Assembly: GCA_032834875.1 (NCBI GenBank)
Contig: CP135238.1
Span: forward strand, 1,246,011 to 1,310,010
From: Sulfuracidifex metallicus DSM 6482 = JCM 9184
GTDB lineage: Archaea; Thermoproteota; Thermoprotei_A; Sulfolobales; Sulfolobaceae
DNA length: 64,000 bases
Direction: 5' to 3'
Part shown: piece after piece, positions 1-9,174 of the stretch
How positions within the stretch are numbered: the first letter of the stretch is position 1
How the letters are laid out: each line of letters begins with the position of its first letter
Notes under the pieces: model-generated
What the model saw: the letters and a program-made list of their open reading frames with translations, nothing else
The model's database searches: none
Told to the model about the DNA's origin: nothing
Made by a program: the position numbers and the translations under genes

Positions 1-18
1 TACGTCGCGGTTAAGTCT

Positions 19-1032
19 TTACTTCTGTGGGGTAGAATTTTTCATCATAGCTTTCATAAACTGGAACGTCTTCAAGACAGAAAAGGAATAAAGCAAAACG
101 ACGACTATGTTCAATGCAATAATGAAGTCGACGAAGGTATATATTCCTGTCATTTGAAACAGCATAAAAGCCGAAAACATAGCTATTCCAGTAGGGAAGA
201 CGTAAGCCCAAGATATGAGGGATGGAGGCTCCCTAATCCTGTTAACTGCTATAAATAAACCAAGTACCAAGTTCCATAGTTCGAAATCGAACAAGGAGAC
301 TCCGATTGCTAAAGCAGCCTTTTCAGGAACGTCAAATAATCCCAGATAATTATAAGCTGGAAAGGAAAGTACGTTTATTCCAATTATACTTGCCGCTCCT
401 AGAGGGATCATCACTGTGGGATATGCCCTTGTGCCTTGAAGGTGGGAAAGAAGCGACACGGATCCTAAGAATACGAATTGAAGTACTGTAATTCCTAGAG
501 CCAATAGCATCAAAATGTAGATAGTTCCAACGTCCTTCAAAACGTATGAGAAAGGAGGCAAAATTGGAGCTCCCAAGACAACGTCTGCACTGAGAGCTAT
601 TGATGGAACCAGTAAGGCATAGCTGGGTGTAACTTTCTGCCCTAGATATATTTTCACCCACGTTACGACGTTTATCACGAATGCCAGTGCGTATCCGAAG
701 AAATATAGATAACTGAGGTCAATGACCGTTGTTGGAGAATAAGAAATATACACTGTGTAAAAGAATCCTGATACGAAAATTAGAACTGCGATGAATGCAG
801 AGAACGCTACTCTGTTTATTGAAGATAAATCTTCCTTAATGTTGTTTATGTCTCTGTACCCATAAGCCCAGCCTATTAATATTAAGGCAAACAGCGCAAG
901 TGCTATAAAATATATTACTTTCCCAACTTGAAGGGCTAAACTCATGTTGAACACTGTATAGTCAATCCAAGAAGTTAGGGAGAGAACCATGGTTCCTAAA
1001 ACTATAGGAAACCACTCGGTCGTTATTCTCAT
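19..1032 (-). CDS. TDT/SLAC1-family membrane transporter
   Basis: The 337-residue product is almost entirely hydrophobic, with about ten predicted membrane segments, which fits the tellurite-resistance/dicarboxylate transporter (TDT, SLAC1/MAE1-like) family. That family moves C4-dicarboxylates, sulfite or other anions across the plasma membrane. Seen: repeated hydrophobic spans separated by short loops, a conserved-looking FPTG segment in a late helix (about residue 285), and a short basic C-terminal tail. The start is the ATG at 1032; the stop lies near the window edge. A perfect 14-base palindrome sits 9 bases upstream of the start codon and may be an operator. The gene stands alone, so the substrate cannot be deduced from neighbours. 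A role in sulfite or organic-acid export is only an inference. Confidence 0.75.
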   Translation of the reverse strand: MRITTEWFPIVLGTMVLSLTSWIDYTVFNMSLALQVGKVIYFIALALFALILIGWAYGYRDINNIKEDLSSINRVAFSAFIAVLIFVSGFFYTVYISYSPTTVIDLSYLYFFGYALAFVINVVTWVKIYLGQKVTPSYALLVPSIALSADVVLGAPILPPFSYVLKDVGTIYILMLLALGITVLQFVFLGSVSLLSHLQGTRAYPTVMIPLGAASIIGINVLSFPAYNYLGLFDVPEKAALAIGVSLFDFELWNLVLGLFIAVNRIREPPSLISWAYVFPTGIAMFSAFMLFQMTGIYTFVDFIIALNIVVVLLYSFSVLKTFQFMKAMMKNSTPQK

Positions 1033-1040
1033 AGTGATCG

Positions 1041-1054
1041 TTTAGTTAACTAAA
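1041..1054 (-). promoter_or_regulatory. 14-bp perfect palindrome upstream of the TDT transporter
   Basis: The sequence TTTAGTTAACTAAA reads the same on both strands and ends 9 bases before the transporter start codon. An AT-rich TTTTAAAAAA stretch, a plausible TATA element, lies about 45 bases upstream of the start on the same strand. The location between promoter and start would suit a dimeric repressor, but AT-rich palindromes also occur by chance. Confidence 0.3.
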
Positions 1055-1756
1055 TCTTTTAGAGTTTGTCTACGAGCTTTTTTAAAACAAACATCCATAT
1101 TTATTCATCGCCATTAAAAGAGCTTAAATATATTTCCTAAATTTTTTAGAAAGTTTTTTAGAAAGAGCGATAAAAAGTTATTAAGTTTTAAAAAACTTAG
1201 GTTATAAAAAGAAAATTTTCTAAATATACACCGTGGTTTTGGTACTGTTTAAGGTATAATTCAAAACTATAAATCGTAAATTTAGATACGATTTAACGAA
1301 GAAAAAAATTATCCTTTTTAAAGTTGATTTAAATCATTTAGACGCTCTCTGATATATCATGGTTCTAAAACCGAGAAAGTCGTTACCGTTTTATTAGGTT
1401 TAGAATAACTAAATAAATAAGTTATAAAATGAAAAGCTTGTCAATCTAGTCTTTGAGTGATACTATCACATGGACTAAAAAGAGAAAAATAAATATTAAA
1501 ATAATGAAATATTTTGTAAAAAACAACAATAAGTTTCTTCCATGTTTTTATCCTTATATAGCTTAAAGAGTTATTCTACTCGAATATATATATGATAAAT
1601 CAATGAATTTCATCATTTAAATAATAAAGAGAGATTATTATAGCTTGTTATTAATTCCTCTTACATGAACAAGCTTAGACGATAAAAGACGAGAAATACA
1701 AGGAAAAGAGAAAAACTTTAATTGAGAGTAAGTTGAAGCTGTCATTAGCACTTTTA
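1055..1756. other. AT-rich intergenic spacer with one inverted repeat
   Basis: This stretch lies between a gene reading leftwards and the 3' end of the next leftward gene. It has no credible coding sequence. The only structure I see is a 9-bp inverted repeat with an 8-base loop at 1270-1278 and 1287-1295 (TAAATCGTA / TACGATTTA). Long A and T runs dominate the rest. Confidence 0.5.
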
Positions 1757-3226
1757 TTATCTATTTATTCTGTCTCCATCGTCATCCTTGTCGAGTTCAG
1801 TGCTGAAACTCCTAGGTCCCTTTAGTTCGCTTTGTTTCTTCACGTCAAAGTCGCTAGCATAGGATATTTCTCCTCCACCTACATATCTATCCTGAATTTG
1901 TTCTAGTGTCATTTGCTTCGTCTCTAAGGACAGGAAGTAGTATACCACAGCAGCGATTACACACATTGCGGTCTCGTATATGAATGTATCCTCAATTCCA
2001 AGTACTGCGTACAGTGCAAGTGAAGGGAGTGCCAGTCCAAACTCAAAGAGCTTCTCCCATCCTACTGATAGCCCCCTTAGGTTAGTTGGAAACACCTCAG
2101 CTGCTGGAACGTATTGCAGGGTTCCTACAAGTCCTACGTTGATAAAGAAGAACAATGAGAACATTCCTATGACTAGTGGTATGCTGAGAAAGTGGTTAAC
2201 GTATGCAATTAACAATATCAAAGATGGAATTGCCGTCAGACCGAAGCCAAGGGTTCCCAACATCCTTCTTCCTATTTTGTCCGCAGTAAAGACTGTCAAC
2301 AATACGCCTAAAGTACCAAGTACATCAATGGTCAAAGTCCCAAGCAGGGAATCAGTTGAAGACGCGCCTAGGTCGCTCAGGAACTTAGATGAGTAGACTG
2401 AGACTAAATTGATTATCAAAGCGTAAGCTGCACCGATCCAGAAAATGTATGCTACCTGCCTTTTGTAAGTCTTGCTGAAGAACGTCTTTACGCTCTGAAT
2501 GGTAGAGTATCCCTTTGGAGTTATTGCATCCAAGTTGATCTCTGGAGCCAAACCGCAGTTCCTTAAACCCTGAACTACCTTTTCAATTGTCTTCTTGTCT
2601 CCCCTTTCCACTGCCCACCTGATGCTCTCAGGCATCTTTCTCCTCAGGAGGAACAACACAATTGGTGGAATAGCCGCAATGATGAAATCAGCCCTCCACG
2701 CCAAATAAGTTCCATACAAAGCAGTAAAGCCTAGTCCTATTCCTACTGTGGCTATTGTGCCTAACATGAAAAACACTTTCTCCATCGACAGTAATCTCCC
2801 TCTAGTGTCTGCAGGCGCATACTCGGATACTAGTGGTACTGCTGCTGCATAGTCTATCCCTATGAAGGCTCCCAGGAAGAACCTGAATATAAAGAATGAT
2901 ATTCCATCTATTGACGCTGCACTAAGCAGAGCGAACACTGCCATTCCAATTGTATCATAGACGAACAAATTCTTCCTACCGAGCTTGTCCGATAATAAAC
3001 CTCCTACTACGGCACCTCCAGCTACTCCTATCCAATATCCAGCAGTGATTATTGAGAGCATTAATGCACTTAGATGAAACAGAACACCTACTGCTATTAA
3101 TGAAACCGAAGCTCCGAATTCGTTGAAGGCATCGGTGAAAGGTCCAAGTGCAGCTAGTACCGTGAGCCTCTTGTGGAAGGAGGCGACCTTAGAGTTATCT
3201 AAGACATCGTATTTGATATCTGACAT
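1757..3226 (-). CDS. MFS transporter, sugar-porter-like
   Basis: The 489-residue protein has the twelve-helix pattern of the major facilitator superfamily. The hallmark loop 2-3 motif appears as GGLLSDKLGRK (about residues 75-85), the repeated motif in the second half as TADKIGRR, and a PESIRW segment (about residue 210) is typical of sugar and aromatic-acid porters. It would act as a secondary transporter in the cytoplasmic membrane; the substrate is unknown. The C-terminal 45 residues are hydrophilic and charged. The start at 3226 is supported by a TATA element about 30 bases upstream. The gene is isolated, with about 700 bases of spacer on each side. Two further MFS genes occur in this window (23312 and 44957). 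Confidence 0.85.
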   Translation of the reverse strand: MSDIKYDVLDNSKVASFHKRLTVLAALGPFTDAFNEFGASVSLIAVGVLFHLSALMLSIITAGYWIGVAGGAVVGGLLSDKLGRKNLFVYDTIGMAVFALLSAASIDGISFFIFRFFLGAFIGIDYAAAVPLVSEYAPADTRGRLLSMEKVFFMLGTIATVGIGLGFTALYGTYLAWRADFIIAAIPPIVLFLLRRKMPESIRWAVERGDKKTIEKVVQGLRNCGLAPEINLDAITPKGYSTIQSVKTFFSKTYKRQVAYIFWIGAAYALIINLVSVYSSKFLSDLGASSTDSLLGTLTIDVLGTLGVLLTVFTADKIGRRMLGTLGFGLTAIPSLILLIAYVNHFLSIPLVIGMFSLFFFINVGLVGTLQYVPAAEVFPTNLRGLSVGWEKLFEFGLALPSLALYAVLGIEDTFIYETAMCVIAAVVYYFLSLETKQMTLEQIQDRYVGGGEISYASDFDVKKQSELKGPRSFSTELDKDDDGDRINR

Positions 3227-3253
3227 TTTAGACCGATAAAACCTATGGAAATC

Positions 3254-3265
3254 ATTATATAAAAA
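3254..3265 (-). promoter_or_regulatory. TATA box of the MFS gene at 3226
   Basis: On the minus strand the element reads TTTTTATATAAT and is centred about 34 bases before the ATG at 3226. This is the spacing expected for a near-leaderless transcript in Sulfolobales. Confidence 0.55.
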
Positions 3266-3940
3266 TCTTGATGTTTTTTAGGTTATAAACATTAGAATAG
3301 TTTTAATTTTAGTTAAAGAAAAACAAAGAGTTGGTTTCAAATGATGAGACAAGATTAAAGTTATAAATCCGATGGGAATTAAAGCTTATTATTTTATTTA
3401 AGACAATGATAATTATTGACATATCAGAATGTTCAATTTGATATGTAATAGCTAAGGATTAAATTACACGATTTAATAAAAACAAAACTGAAATTGCAGA
3501 TAGTGTACTGGTGAACTAGGAGACATTTGTTTAGGATTATACTGATAAATAGCTAATAAAAACATAAACATGTAAAAATCTTGTATTTTTAATTATCTAA
3601 ATTTATATTATTTATTAAATAACTCAAACTTGTAAACCTTATCCTTTTATGATTTTAGTTTTCTAACATGATTAGCGTCATATAATATCCTTATTAGAAT
3701 CCTTATTAGAGTATAGTAAAGGATCTCCTTTACCCAGATAAAGGGAAGGTATTAAGCTCATGATATGCCTGAGTATGAATAAAAGATAAAGGTTCCTATT
3801 TTTGGCTCATGAAGAAACTAACAAAATTCGGCCTCATCATAATAAAAGATACAAATGAACTAGTAAAAGTAAATTATACAAAGTTAAAAGAATATTCTAA
3901 ATATTTATTTCTTCATTATTTTCTCTAAATATATAGTAGC
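3266..3940. other. Long AT-rich spacer between divergent genes
   Basis: It separates the leftward MFS gene from the rightward HAD phosphatase gene. I find no coding sequence, RNA gene or clear repeat, only AT-rich DNA carrying the two divergent promoters at its edges. Confidence 0.5.
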
Positions 3941-3949
3941 TTTTATAAT
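3941..3949 (+). promoter_or_regulatory. TATA box of the HAD phosphatase gene
   Basis: TTTTATAAT lies 24-32 bases before the ATG at 3973, which predicts a leaderless messenger RNA starting at or next to the start codon. Confidence 0.6.
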
Positions 3950-3972
3950 GGATGCAGGTATAGAGAAAGATC

Positions 3973-4707
3973 ATGGACTCAAGTAAAGTAATGATACTTT
4001 CCGATTTCGACAGGACATTGGCCCCTGAGGAGAACGGCTTCATAATAGAGGATTATGTAGTCAAGGAGATAAATTCGTATAGTGAGTTTAACCTCTTCTT
4101 CGTGGTCACAGGAAGGGAACGGAAGAACGTTAGTGGCGTGAAAAGAAAGAGCGTATTTGAGCTAAGCAACGGCCTCGTCCCAACGGGGTGGATATTAGAG
4201 AACGGCTCAATGATACTATATCGAGGAGAACACATCATGGTAAGCAAGCAATGGTTGCAAGACATGGACGAAATCTCAAGGAGGTTCTCTCAAGAGGGCA
4301 TTGATCATGCCTTAGGGGAAACCATAATGTTCGCGGACAACACGCTTGACAAAAGGGAACTTTTAGAGAAAATAGTGAAAGATGTAAGTCAGGGTAGAGG
4401 AAAGGTGGAATGGAACACTGACGACGCTATGGTAATGGCGTCAAACGTTGATAAAGGAAGAGGAATAAGGGACTTAGTCGACATGATGCAGTTTAAGGGA
4501 ATAAAGGTAGGAATAGGAGACGCGCAGAATGACATTCCTCTCTTTCAAAACGTTGACGTAAAGGTTGCCATGGGAAATGCACTACCAGAAATAAAGAAAA
4601 TGGCAGACATCGTAATGAAAGGAGGTCCAGGGGAAGGAGTACTAGAGGTATTAGACATGATCAGGGAAGGAAGGCTTTTGGATATTGTTAAACAACATTA
4701 TATTTAA
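3973..4707 (+). CDS. HAD-superfamily phosphatase (subclass IIB type)
   Basis: The 244-residue protein has the haloacid dehalogenase layout. The nucleophile motif is SDFDRT (D11 and D13), with R where most members have G. A threonine in VVTGRE near residue 45 fits motif II. A late GIGDAQNDIPLF (about residues 175-190) is the metal-binding motif IV. Between them sits an alpha/beta cap typical of subclass IIB, which includes archaeal phosphoglycolate phosphatases and mannosyl-3-phosphoglycerate phosphatases. The reaction is hydrolysis of a small phosphorylated metabolite in the cytosol; the exact substrate cannot be read from sequence. The following dehydrogenase starts 75 bases downstream and could share the transcript. 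The leaderless-type promoter supports the chosen start. Confidence 0.8.
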   Translation: MDSSKVMILSDFDRTLAPEENGFIIEDYVVKEINSYSEFNLFFVVTGRERKNVSGVKRKSVFELSNGLVPTGWILENGSMILYRGEHIMVSKQWLQDMDEISRRFSQEGIDHALGETIMFADNTLDKRELLEKIVKDVSQGRGKVEWNTDDAMVMASNVDKGRGIRDLVDMMQFKGIKVGIGDAQNDIPLFQNVDVKVAMGNALPEIKKMADIVMKGGPGEGVLEVLDMIREGRLLDIVKQHYI

Positions 4708-4782
4708 AATTATTAAGTATGATTAAAGAATTTTAGAACTTTAGTCAATTCTTTATCACTTTTTATAGATGCTAGGGATATA

Positions 4783-5877
4783 ATGCGAATAAATACCCCC
4801 ATGAGAAATATGAGAGGTGCATTAAGGATGGAAGCCGAAAATGTTAGGAAGTTTGAAACTAACGGAACAATGTTAGCTTATGTGTTAAGGGATGGAAAAT
4901 TGAGCGAGTTACATGAGGAGATCCCTAGACCTAAGGACGGAGAGATACTGGTGAAAATGAAGGCCGTAGGTCTTTGCGGTACAGACATGGAAAAGATTTG
5001 TGGGCAGTACGCTGCTACCCCTTACTTAGGTCACGAGGTCTCTGGTGTCGTAGTTGAATCCAAATCAAGGGAGTTCAGGGAAGGCGATAAGGTATTTCCT
5101 CACGTTCATACTCCTTGTTACGAGTGCGAATATTGTATTAAAGGAAGCGAGACAATGTGTTCCCATTATAGATCAACTAATATATATCCGGGCGGATTCT
5201 CGGAGTATTTCATTGTCCCAGAATGGAACATAAGGAAAGGAGGAGTAATTAGATTACCTTACGATATATCTTACGAGGAAGGCGCCCTTATAGAGCCCCT
5301 TTCTACTGTAATCAGAGGACTTAGCAGAGTGAACGTTGAACCGGACGATACTGTTCTAATTGTTGGAGCTGGCCCTATTGGCCTTCTTCATTTAATGACC
5401 GTGAAGGCTATGGGAGCTGACGTCGTAATAACTAACTCAAGAGGATTCAGGTTGGATTACGCCGAGAGGTTGGGCGCTGATCATGTAATTCCGAGCGAGG
5501 AGAATGTACCAAGGAGAATTAGGGAAATTAATGATGGAAAGGGAGCAGATCTCGTAATTATAGCTTCTGGATCTCCTTCTGCAATAATTACTGGTTTGAA
5601 ATCAGTGAGGAGAGGAGGTAAGGTACTCTTGTTTGCAGCTCCTTATAAGGGAACTAAATTAGATTATGACTTAAGTGAGCTATTCAATAGGGAAGTTTCC
5701 ATAGTTCTCAGTAACTCCGCAGACGATAAGGACACTAGAAAGGCATTATACTTTATCAGAAAAGGAAAAGTAGATGTAAGAAAGATAGTTACGCATCGTT
5801 ATAAACTCTACGAATTTCGAAAATTACTTCAAGAAGTAAAGGAAAGAAAGGTAATTAAAGCTATAGTTTTCTCTTAG
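4783..5877 (+). CDS. Zinc-dependent alcohol/polyol dehydrogenase (MDR family)
   Basis: The 364-residue product is a medium-chain NAD(P)-dependent dehydrogenase. Catalytic zinc ligands are recognisable at C65 (in GLCGTD) and H84-E85 (in LGHEVSG). A structural zinc site is provided by four cysteines at about 112, 115, 118 and 126. The Rossmann motif is VGAGPIG (about residue 195). The pattern resembles sorbitol, threonine or general alcohol dehydrogenases; substrate undetermined. The first about 30 residues before MLAYVL have no counterpart in typical family members, so translation may really begin at the ATG at 4870. The gene follows the HAD phosphatase by 75 bases on the same strand. Confidence 0.85.
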   Translation: MRINTPMRNMRGALRMEAENVRKFETNGTMLAYVLRDGKLSELHEEIPRPKDGEILVKMKAVGLCGTDMEKICGQYAATPYLGHEVSGVVVESKSREFREGDKVFPHVHTPCYECEYCIKGSETMCSHYRSTNIYPGGFSEYFIVPEWNIRKGGVIRLPYDISYEEGALIEPLSTVIRGLSRVNVEPDDTVLIVGAGPIGLLHLMTVKAMGADVVITNSRGFRLDYAERLGADHVIPSEENVPRRIREINDGKGADLVIIASGSPSAIITGLKSVRRGGKVLLFAAPYKGTKLDYDLSELFNREVSIVLSNSADDKDTRKALYFIRKGKVDVRKIVTHRYKLYEFRKLLQEVKERKVIKAIVFS

Positions 5878-6179
5878 GTTATATCCGAAATTAATATATA
5901 GTGATTATGATATAGCACTAGATTGAAATCTAAGATCATGAAAGATATAGTACTAGATATCGAAATAGAAAGTTTCTTTTTGTATATAATTAGGCGATAT
6001 AGTCAAAGATAAAATATCTTTTTTTCATTAGAACGAACCATAATCTTGATGAATAGGCGAGGAAATAATCTCTATTAGTAAACTTAAAGCGATTAAGCTA
6101 TCAAATTTACTATGAATTGCTGTTTCAATTATTTAAATTTTATAAAAAAGGAAGAAGGGAGTATCCTCAAGGAACGATT
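5878..6179. other. AT-rich spacer with a short imperfect direct repeat
   Basis: No gene is seen. A 15-base segment GATATAGCACTAGAT at 5909-5923 recurs with one change (GATATAGTACTAGAT) at 5944-5958. The rest is AT-rich and may include the lost 5' part of the trmO relic that follows. Confidence 0.45.
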
Positions 6180-6500
6180 ATGTAGGTATAATAATCAAGC
6201 CAGAGTTTATAGAGAACGACTCTTAGCTATAAAAAAGCTCTCTCACCTCATTTTAACATATCACTTCATTTAGCTAAGAGAGAGGTCTAATTAAGGATAG
6301 AGATACCTTTATTGGAGTTTTTCAACTAGATCTCAGAATAGACCTAATCCAATAGGGTTTCAGTTTAAGTCATTAAAGAGGAAAAGGTAACATACTATAA
6401 AGTTAGTTGGAGTTGACGCCTTTGATAGTACTCCAGTTTTAGACATAAAACCTTAACAATATATGCGATGTAACTGATCCTATAGTTCCAGAGCGTCATA
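6180..6500 (+). pseudogene. trmO: Decayed trmO (UPF0066) tRNA methyltransferase gene
   Basis: No intact reading frame exists here, but the three forward frames in succession spell the conserved blocks of the TrmO/YaeB family in the right order. LLAIKKLSHLILTYHF occurs at about 6217-6267, TRSQNRPNPIG at 6325-6357, and VGVDAFDSTPVLDIKP at 6406-6453, followed by DVTDPIVPER at 6467-6496. Family members have SHiivlyhf, tRSP.RPNPIG and v.GlDa.DGTPVLDIKPY at these places. TrmO methylates the t6A37 base of certain tRNAs. At least two frame changes and stop codons separate the blocks, and the N-terminal third is not recognisable. It is therefore a relic, presumably tolerated because the modification is dispensable or another copy exists elsewhere. 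Confidence 0.8.
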
Positions 6501-6653
6501 ATGAAAGTAAGAGAAAATGTAGATAAGTTAATTTTCTCTGTAATTTATATTAGTCATCAGATAAAAATTATAAACATTTATGCGCTTCTTTAAAACGTTT
6601 AATTGAGCTGATTTTTAAATATTTCTCCGTAATATTAACGCCATATTGATATA

Positions 6654-6893
6654 TCATGGACCTATATTCCCCTCTCGTTCAACCTTTATACATTCGTATA
6701 TTCTGGTTCTTGTATCATTTAGGCAAATTCCTCTCTTTATGAACCCACCTTTAATGAGTAATCTAATTGCCTCTCTCAGAGTTCTCTCTGGCAGTAACGA
6801 TTCCTGTAGAAGTTCCTTGAACGTTGCCTTTCCCTTTGCTTCAATTATCTTTAGTACAAGTTTAGCGGAACAGGGAAGGTCTCTTCTATTCAT
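6654..6893 (-). CDS. Small winged-helix DNA-binding protein
   Basis: This 79-residue protein fits a single winged helix-turn-helix domain. Helical segments at about 9-20, 24-33 and 35-48 (recognition helix around ERTLREAIRLLIKGGF) are followed by a beta wing with FIKRGICLNDTRTRIYEC. Such MarR/ArsR-like small regulators are common in Sulfolobales. The promoter at 6913-6923 predicts a leaderless transcript from the ATG at 6893. It is divergent from the peroxiredoxin gene, whose start is 150 bases away, so regulation of that gene is a reasonable guess. An overlapping frame on the other strand (6646-6915) is a shadow. Confidence 0.65.
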   Translation of the reverse strand: MNRRDLPCSAKLVLKIIEAKGKATFKELLQESLLPERTLREAIRLLIKGGFIKRGICLNDTRTRIYECIKVEREGNIGP

Positions 6894-6912
6894 AAGTAGA
6901 ATGAAGATGCGG

Positions 6913-6923
6913 TAAATTTAAAC
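6913..6923 (-). promoter_or_regulatory. TATA box of the winged-helix gene
   Basis: GTTTAAATTTA on the minus strand is centred 25 bases before the ATG at 6893, the normal spacing for a leaderless archaeal transcript. Confidence 0.55.
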
Positions 6924-7042
6924 TTCTTGTTGTATCTTTCAAAAATAAGGAGAATGAACTCGTAAATATAGTAACTCAAGTTATATGCAAAAATTGCACA
7001 AAACATTCAATTTTTAGGCGTGTTCTCTCCAAGTTATATTAA

Positions 7043-7690
7043 ATGAAGCTATATCAAAAGTTCCCTGAAACCCAAGTGATAACTACAAAAGGTCCCCTCG
7101 ATTTTTATAGGGATGTATTTGAGAAAGGTAAGTGGCTATTCCTCTTCGCTCATCCAGCTGACTTTACTCCAGTCTGCACGACGGAGTTTGTGGGATTCTC
7201 AAAGGTCTATGAAGAATTCAAGAGACTCAACGTGGAGTTAGTTGGGATGAGTGTAGATAGCATCTATTCCCACATAGAGTGGCTAAAGGATATCCAAGAG
7301 AGATATGGAATACAAGTTCCGTTTCCCTTAATAGCTGATCCAGATAAGAGGCTTGCTAGACTTCTTGATATAATTGATGAAGCCTCAGGAGTTACAATAA
7401 GAGCAGTCTTTTTAGTTAACCCAGAAGGCATAATCAGATTTATGGCCTATTATCCTATCGAGTATGGCAGAAAAATAGAGGAGCTCTTGAGAATAACCAA
7501 GGCTGCCCTTGTAAACTATAAGGCAAAGGTTTCTCTACCAGTAGACTGGGAACCAGGTCAGGAGGTTATAGTTCCAGCTCCATCTACAATCGATGAAGCT
7601 CAGATAAGGATGAAGTTACCAAACGCTAAGACTTGGTATCTAACCTTCAAGAAATATGATGAGTTACCTCAGGATCAAAGGGTAGTATAA
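7043..7690 (+). CDS. 1-Cys peroxiredoxin (Prx6-like), copy 1
   Basis: The 215-residue product belongs to the AhpC/Prx6 branch of peroxiredoxins, which reduce hydrogen peroxide and organic peroxides in the cytosol. The peroxidatic cysteine is C45 in the signature ADFTPVCTTEF. It is the only cysteine in the protein, so it is a 1-Cys enzyme that needs an external reductant. The C-terminal arm (EPGQEVIVPAP onward) matches the extended Prx6-type tail. The gene is monocistronic and divergent from the small winged-helix gene. A second, very similar copy is at 58690-59334. Confidence 0.93.
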   Translation: MKLYQKFPETQVITTKGPLDFYRDVFEKGKWLFLFAHPADFTPVCTTEFVGFSKVYEEFKRLNVELVGMSVDSIYSHIEWLKDIQERYGIQVPFPLIADPDKRLARLLDIIDEASGVTIRAVFLVNPEGIIRFMAYYPIEYGRKIEELLRITKAALVNYKAKVSLPVDWEPGQEVIVPAPSTIDEAQIRMKLPNAKTWYLTFKKYDELPQDQRVV

Positions 7691-8094
7691 ACTTTAATAA
7701 ATCTCTTTCAAATTGCTAAAGTAAGTTATATAGATAATAATAGAAAAACTATAGCATAAGGTTTAAAACATATATATAAAATGGAAAAGAAAATTTTTTA
7801 ATATTTAATTAAATAAAGTTTCTATAGAATTTTTTAGGTAAAGATACAGAAGATATTTAGTATCTTGTAAAATACCTTATAGCTAAAACGAGATTCAGTA
7901 CCATAAATTAAGTAATTGTATAAACTCCTCGGCAAATCAAGCTTAGTTCACTCAGTCCCGTTTTCAATATGTGTGAGCTATCACTTATCAGTTAATGAAA
8001 TTTGATTGAATGGAGACGAAAGGTAAGTCGAGTTCTGCCTAATTATACCATGTTACTATGAAATCTTCTTGTTTTAAAGCAATTTTAACAAAAA
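7691..8094. other. Intergenic spacer between convergent genes
   Basis: The peroxiredoxin and the mtnA-like gene converge on this stretch. It is AT-rich up to about 7920 and of more balanced composition from 7920 to 8040, which may be an old gene or element remnant, but I recognise no family in any frame. Confidence 0.4.
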
Positions 8095-9174
8095 TTACCT
8101 TTGTACTATTTTCCGTACATTCTTTTCGAATGGAGGATATATGATTCCGTTCTCTGTAATTATCCCTGTAACGTATTTCGGAGGTGTGACGTCGAACACT
8201 GGATTATAAACTTGAACTTCAGCAGGTGCAATTGGAACTCCCCTAAGGAACCTCACCTCGTTAGGATCCCTCTCCTCTATCTTTACATCCTTCTCTTCAC
8301 TCTTAAGGTCAAAGGTTGAGGTTGGAGCTAAAGCGTAGAAAGGAATTCCCATTTCGTGAGCAATAACTGCCTCCTTGAAAGTTCCTATCTTGTTATACAC
8401 ATGACCGTCTCTTAGAATTCTATCTGCTCCTACCATAACCGACTGTATCGTTCCCTTATACATCACTAGACCTACTGCAGTATCAGTTATCAGAGTCGTC
8501 TTGATTCCATCTTCCATTAGTTCATAAACGGTTAACCTACTTCCTTGCAACCAAGGTCTAGTCTCCGGCGCAAACACGGATATATCCATACCCAGCGCAT
8601 GAGCGAGCTTCATGGGAGCTAGCGCAGTTCCCAGACCTGTACCCGTAGCTAGCCCTCCAGCATTACACTGAGTTAAGACGGCGTCACCGCTATTCAGTTT
8701 TTCAAGACCATACAAACCCATTTTGAGCTCTGCCTCATATTCCTCTTGGAATACTTGGTTAGCCTCCTCCTCCATGAGGTCCCTCAGTTCTTTGACGTTT
8801 TTAACATCGCCTTGTTCCACTGCGTTATTAGCGAGGTTAAGCATCCTGGAAGTAGCCCAAGACAAATTGACAGCTGTTGGTCTGGCAGAATCCAGTACAA
8901 TTTTAGCTCTTTTCATGCTGTCTAACGCTTCGTTAAGTGATGATCCATTAACAGATAAAACCATTCCGTAAGATGCAGATATACCTATGGCAGGAGCCCC
9001 TCTTACTTGCATATTCCTAATAGCTGAAGATACACCCTCTGGATCCCTTAACTCAATCCAAGTTTTCTGAAATGGTAATTGAGACTGATCTAAAAGTAAG
9101 AGAGAATCTCCTCTCCACTCTATAGGTTTTAACTTGGGTTTAAATGCGTTTTTAACCTCTTCTAGAGTAACCAC
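8095..9174 (-). CDS. mtnA: S-methyl-5-thioribose-1-phosphate isomerase (MtnA/eIF2B-like)
   Basis: The 359-residue protein is a full-length member of the MtnA/aIF2B family. MtnA isomerises methylthioribose-1-phosphate to methylthioribulose-1-phosphate in methionine salvage. Diagnostic elements are [14 protein letters not shown] (about 58-70), the catalytic cysteine C170 in [19 protein letters not shown] (about 204-215) and the catalytic aspartate D251 in GADRI. Length and motif spacing match the isomerase rather than the regulatory eIF2B subunits, which lack the cysteine. A ribose-1,5-bisphosphate isomerase activity (archaeal AMP pathway) is a possible alternative within the same fold. The gene is monocistronic. 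Confidence 0.9.
   Translation of the reverse strand: MVTLEEVKNAFKPKLKPIEWRGDSLLLLDQSQLPFQKTWIELRDPEGVSSAIRNMQVRGAPAIGISASYGMVLSVNGSSLNEALDSMKRAKIVLDSARPTAVNLSWATSRMLNLANNAVEQGDVKNVKELRDLMEEEANQVFQEEYEAELKMGLYGLEKLNSGDAVLTQCNAGGLATGTGLGTALAPMKLAHALGMDISVFAPETRPWLQGSRLTVYELMEDGIKTTLITDTAVGLVMYKGTIQSVMVGADRILRDGHVYNKIGTFKEAVIAHEMGIPFYALAPTSTFDLKSEEKDVKIEERDPNEVRFLRGVPIAPAEVQVYNPVFDVTPPKYVTGIITENGIIYPPFEKNVRKIVQR

Noticed and set aside
1980-2396. 138-codon forward open frame
   Set aside because: Antisense shadow of the MFS transporter gene, low-complexity translation.
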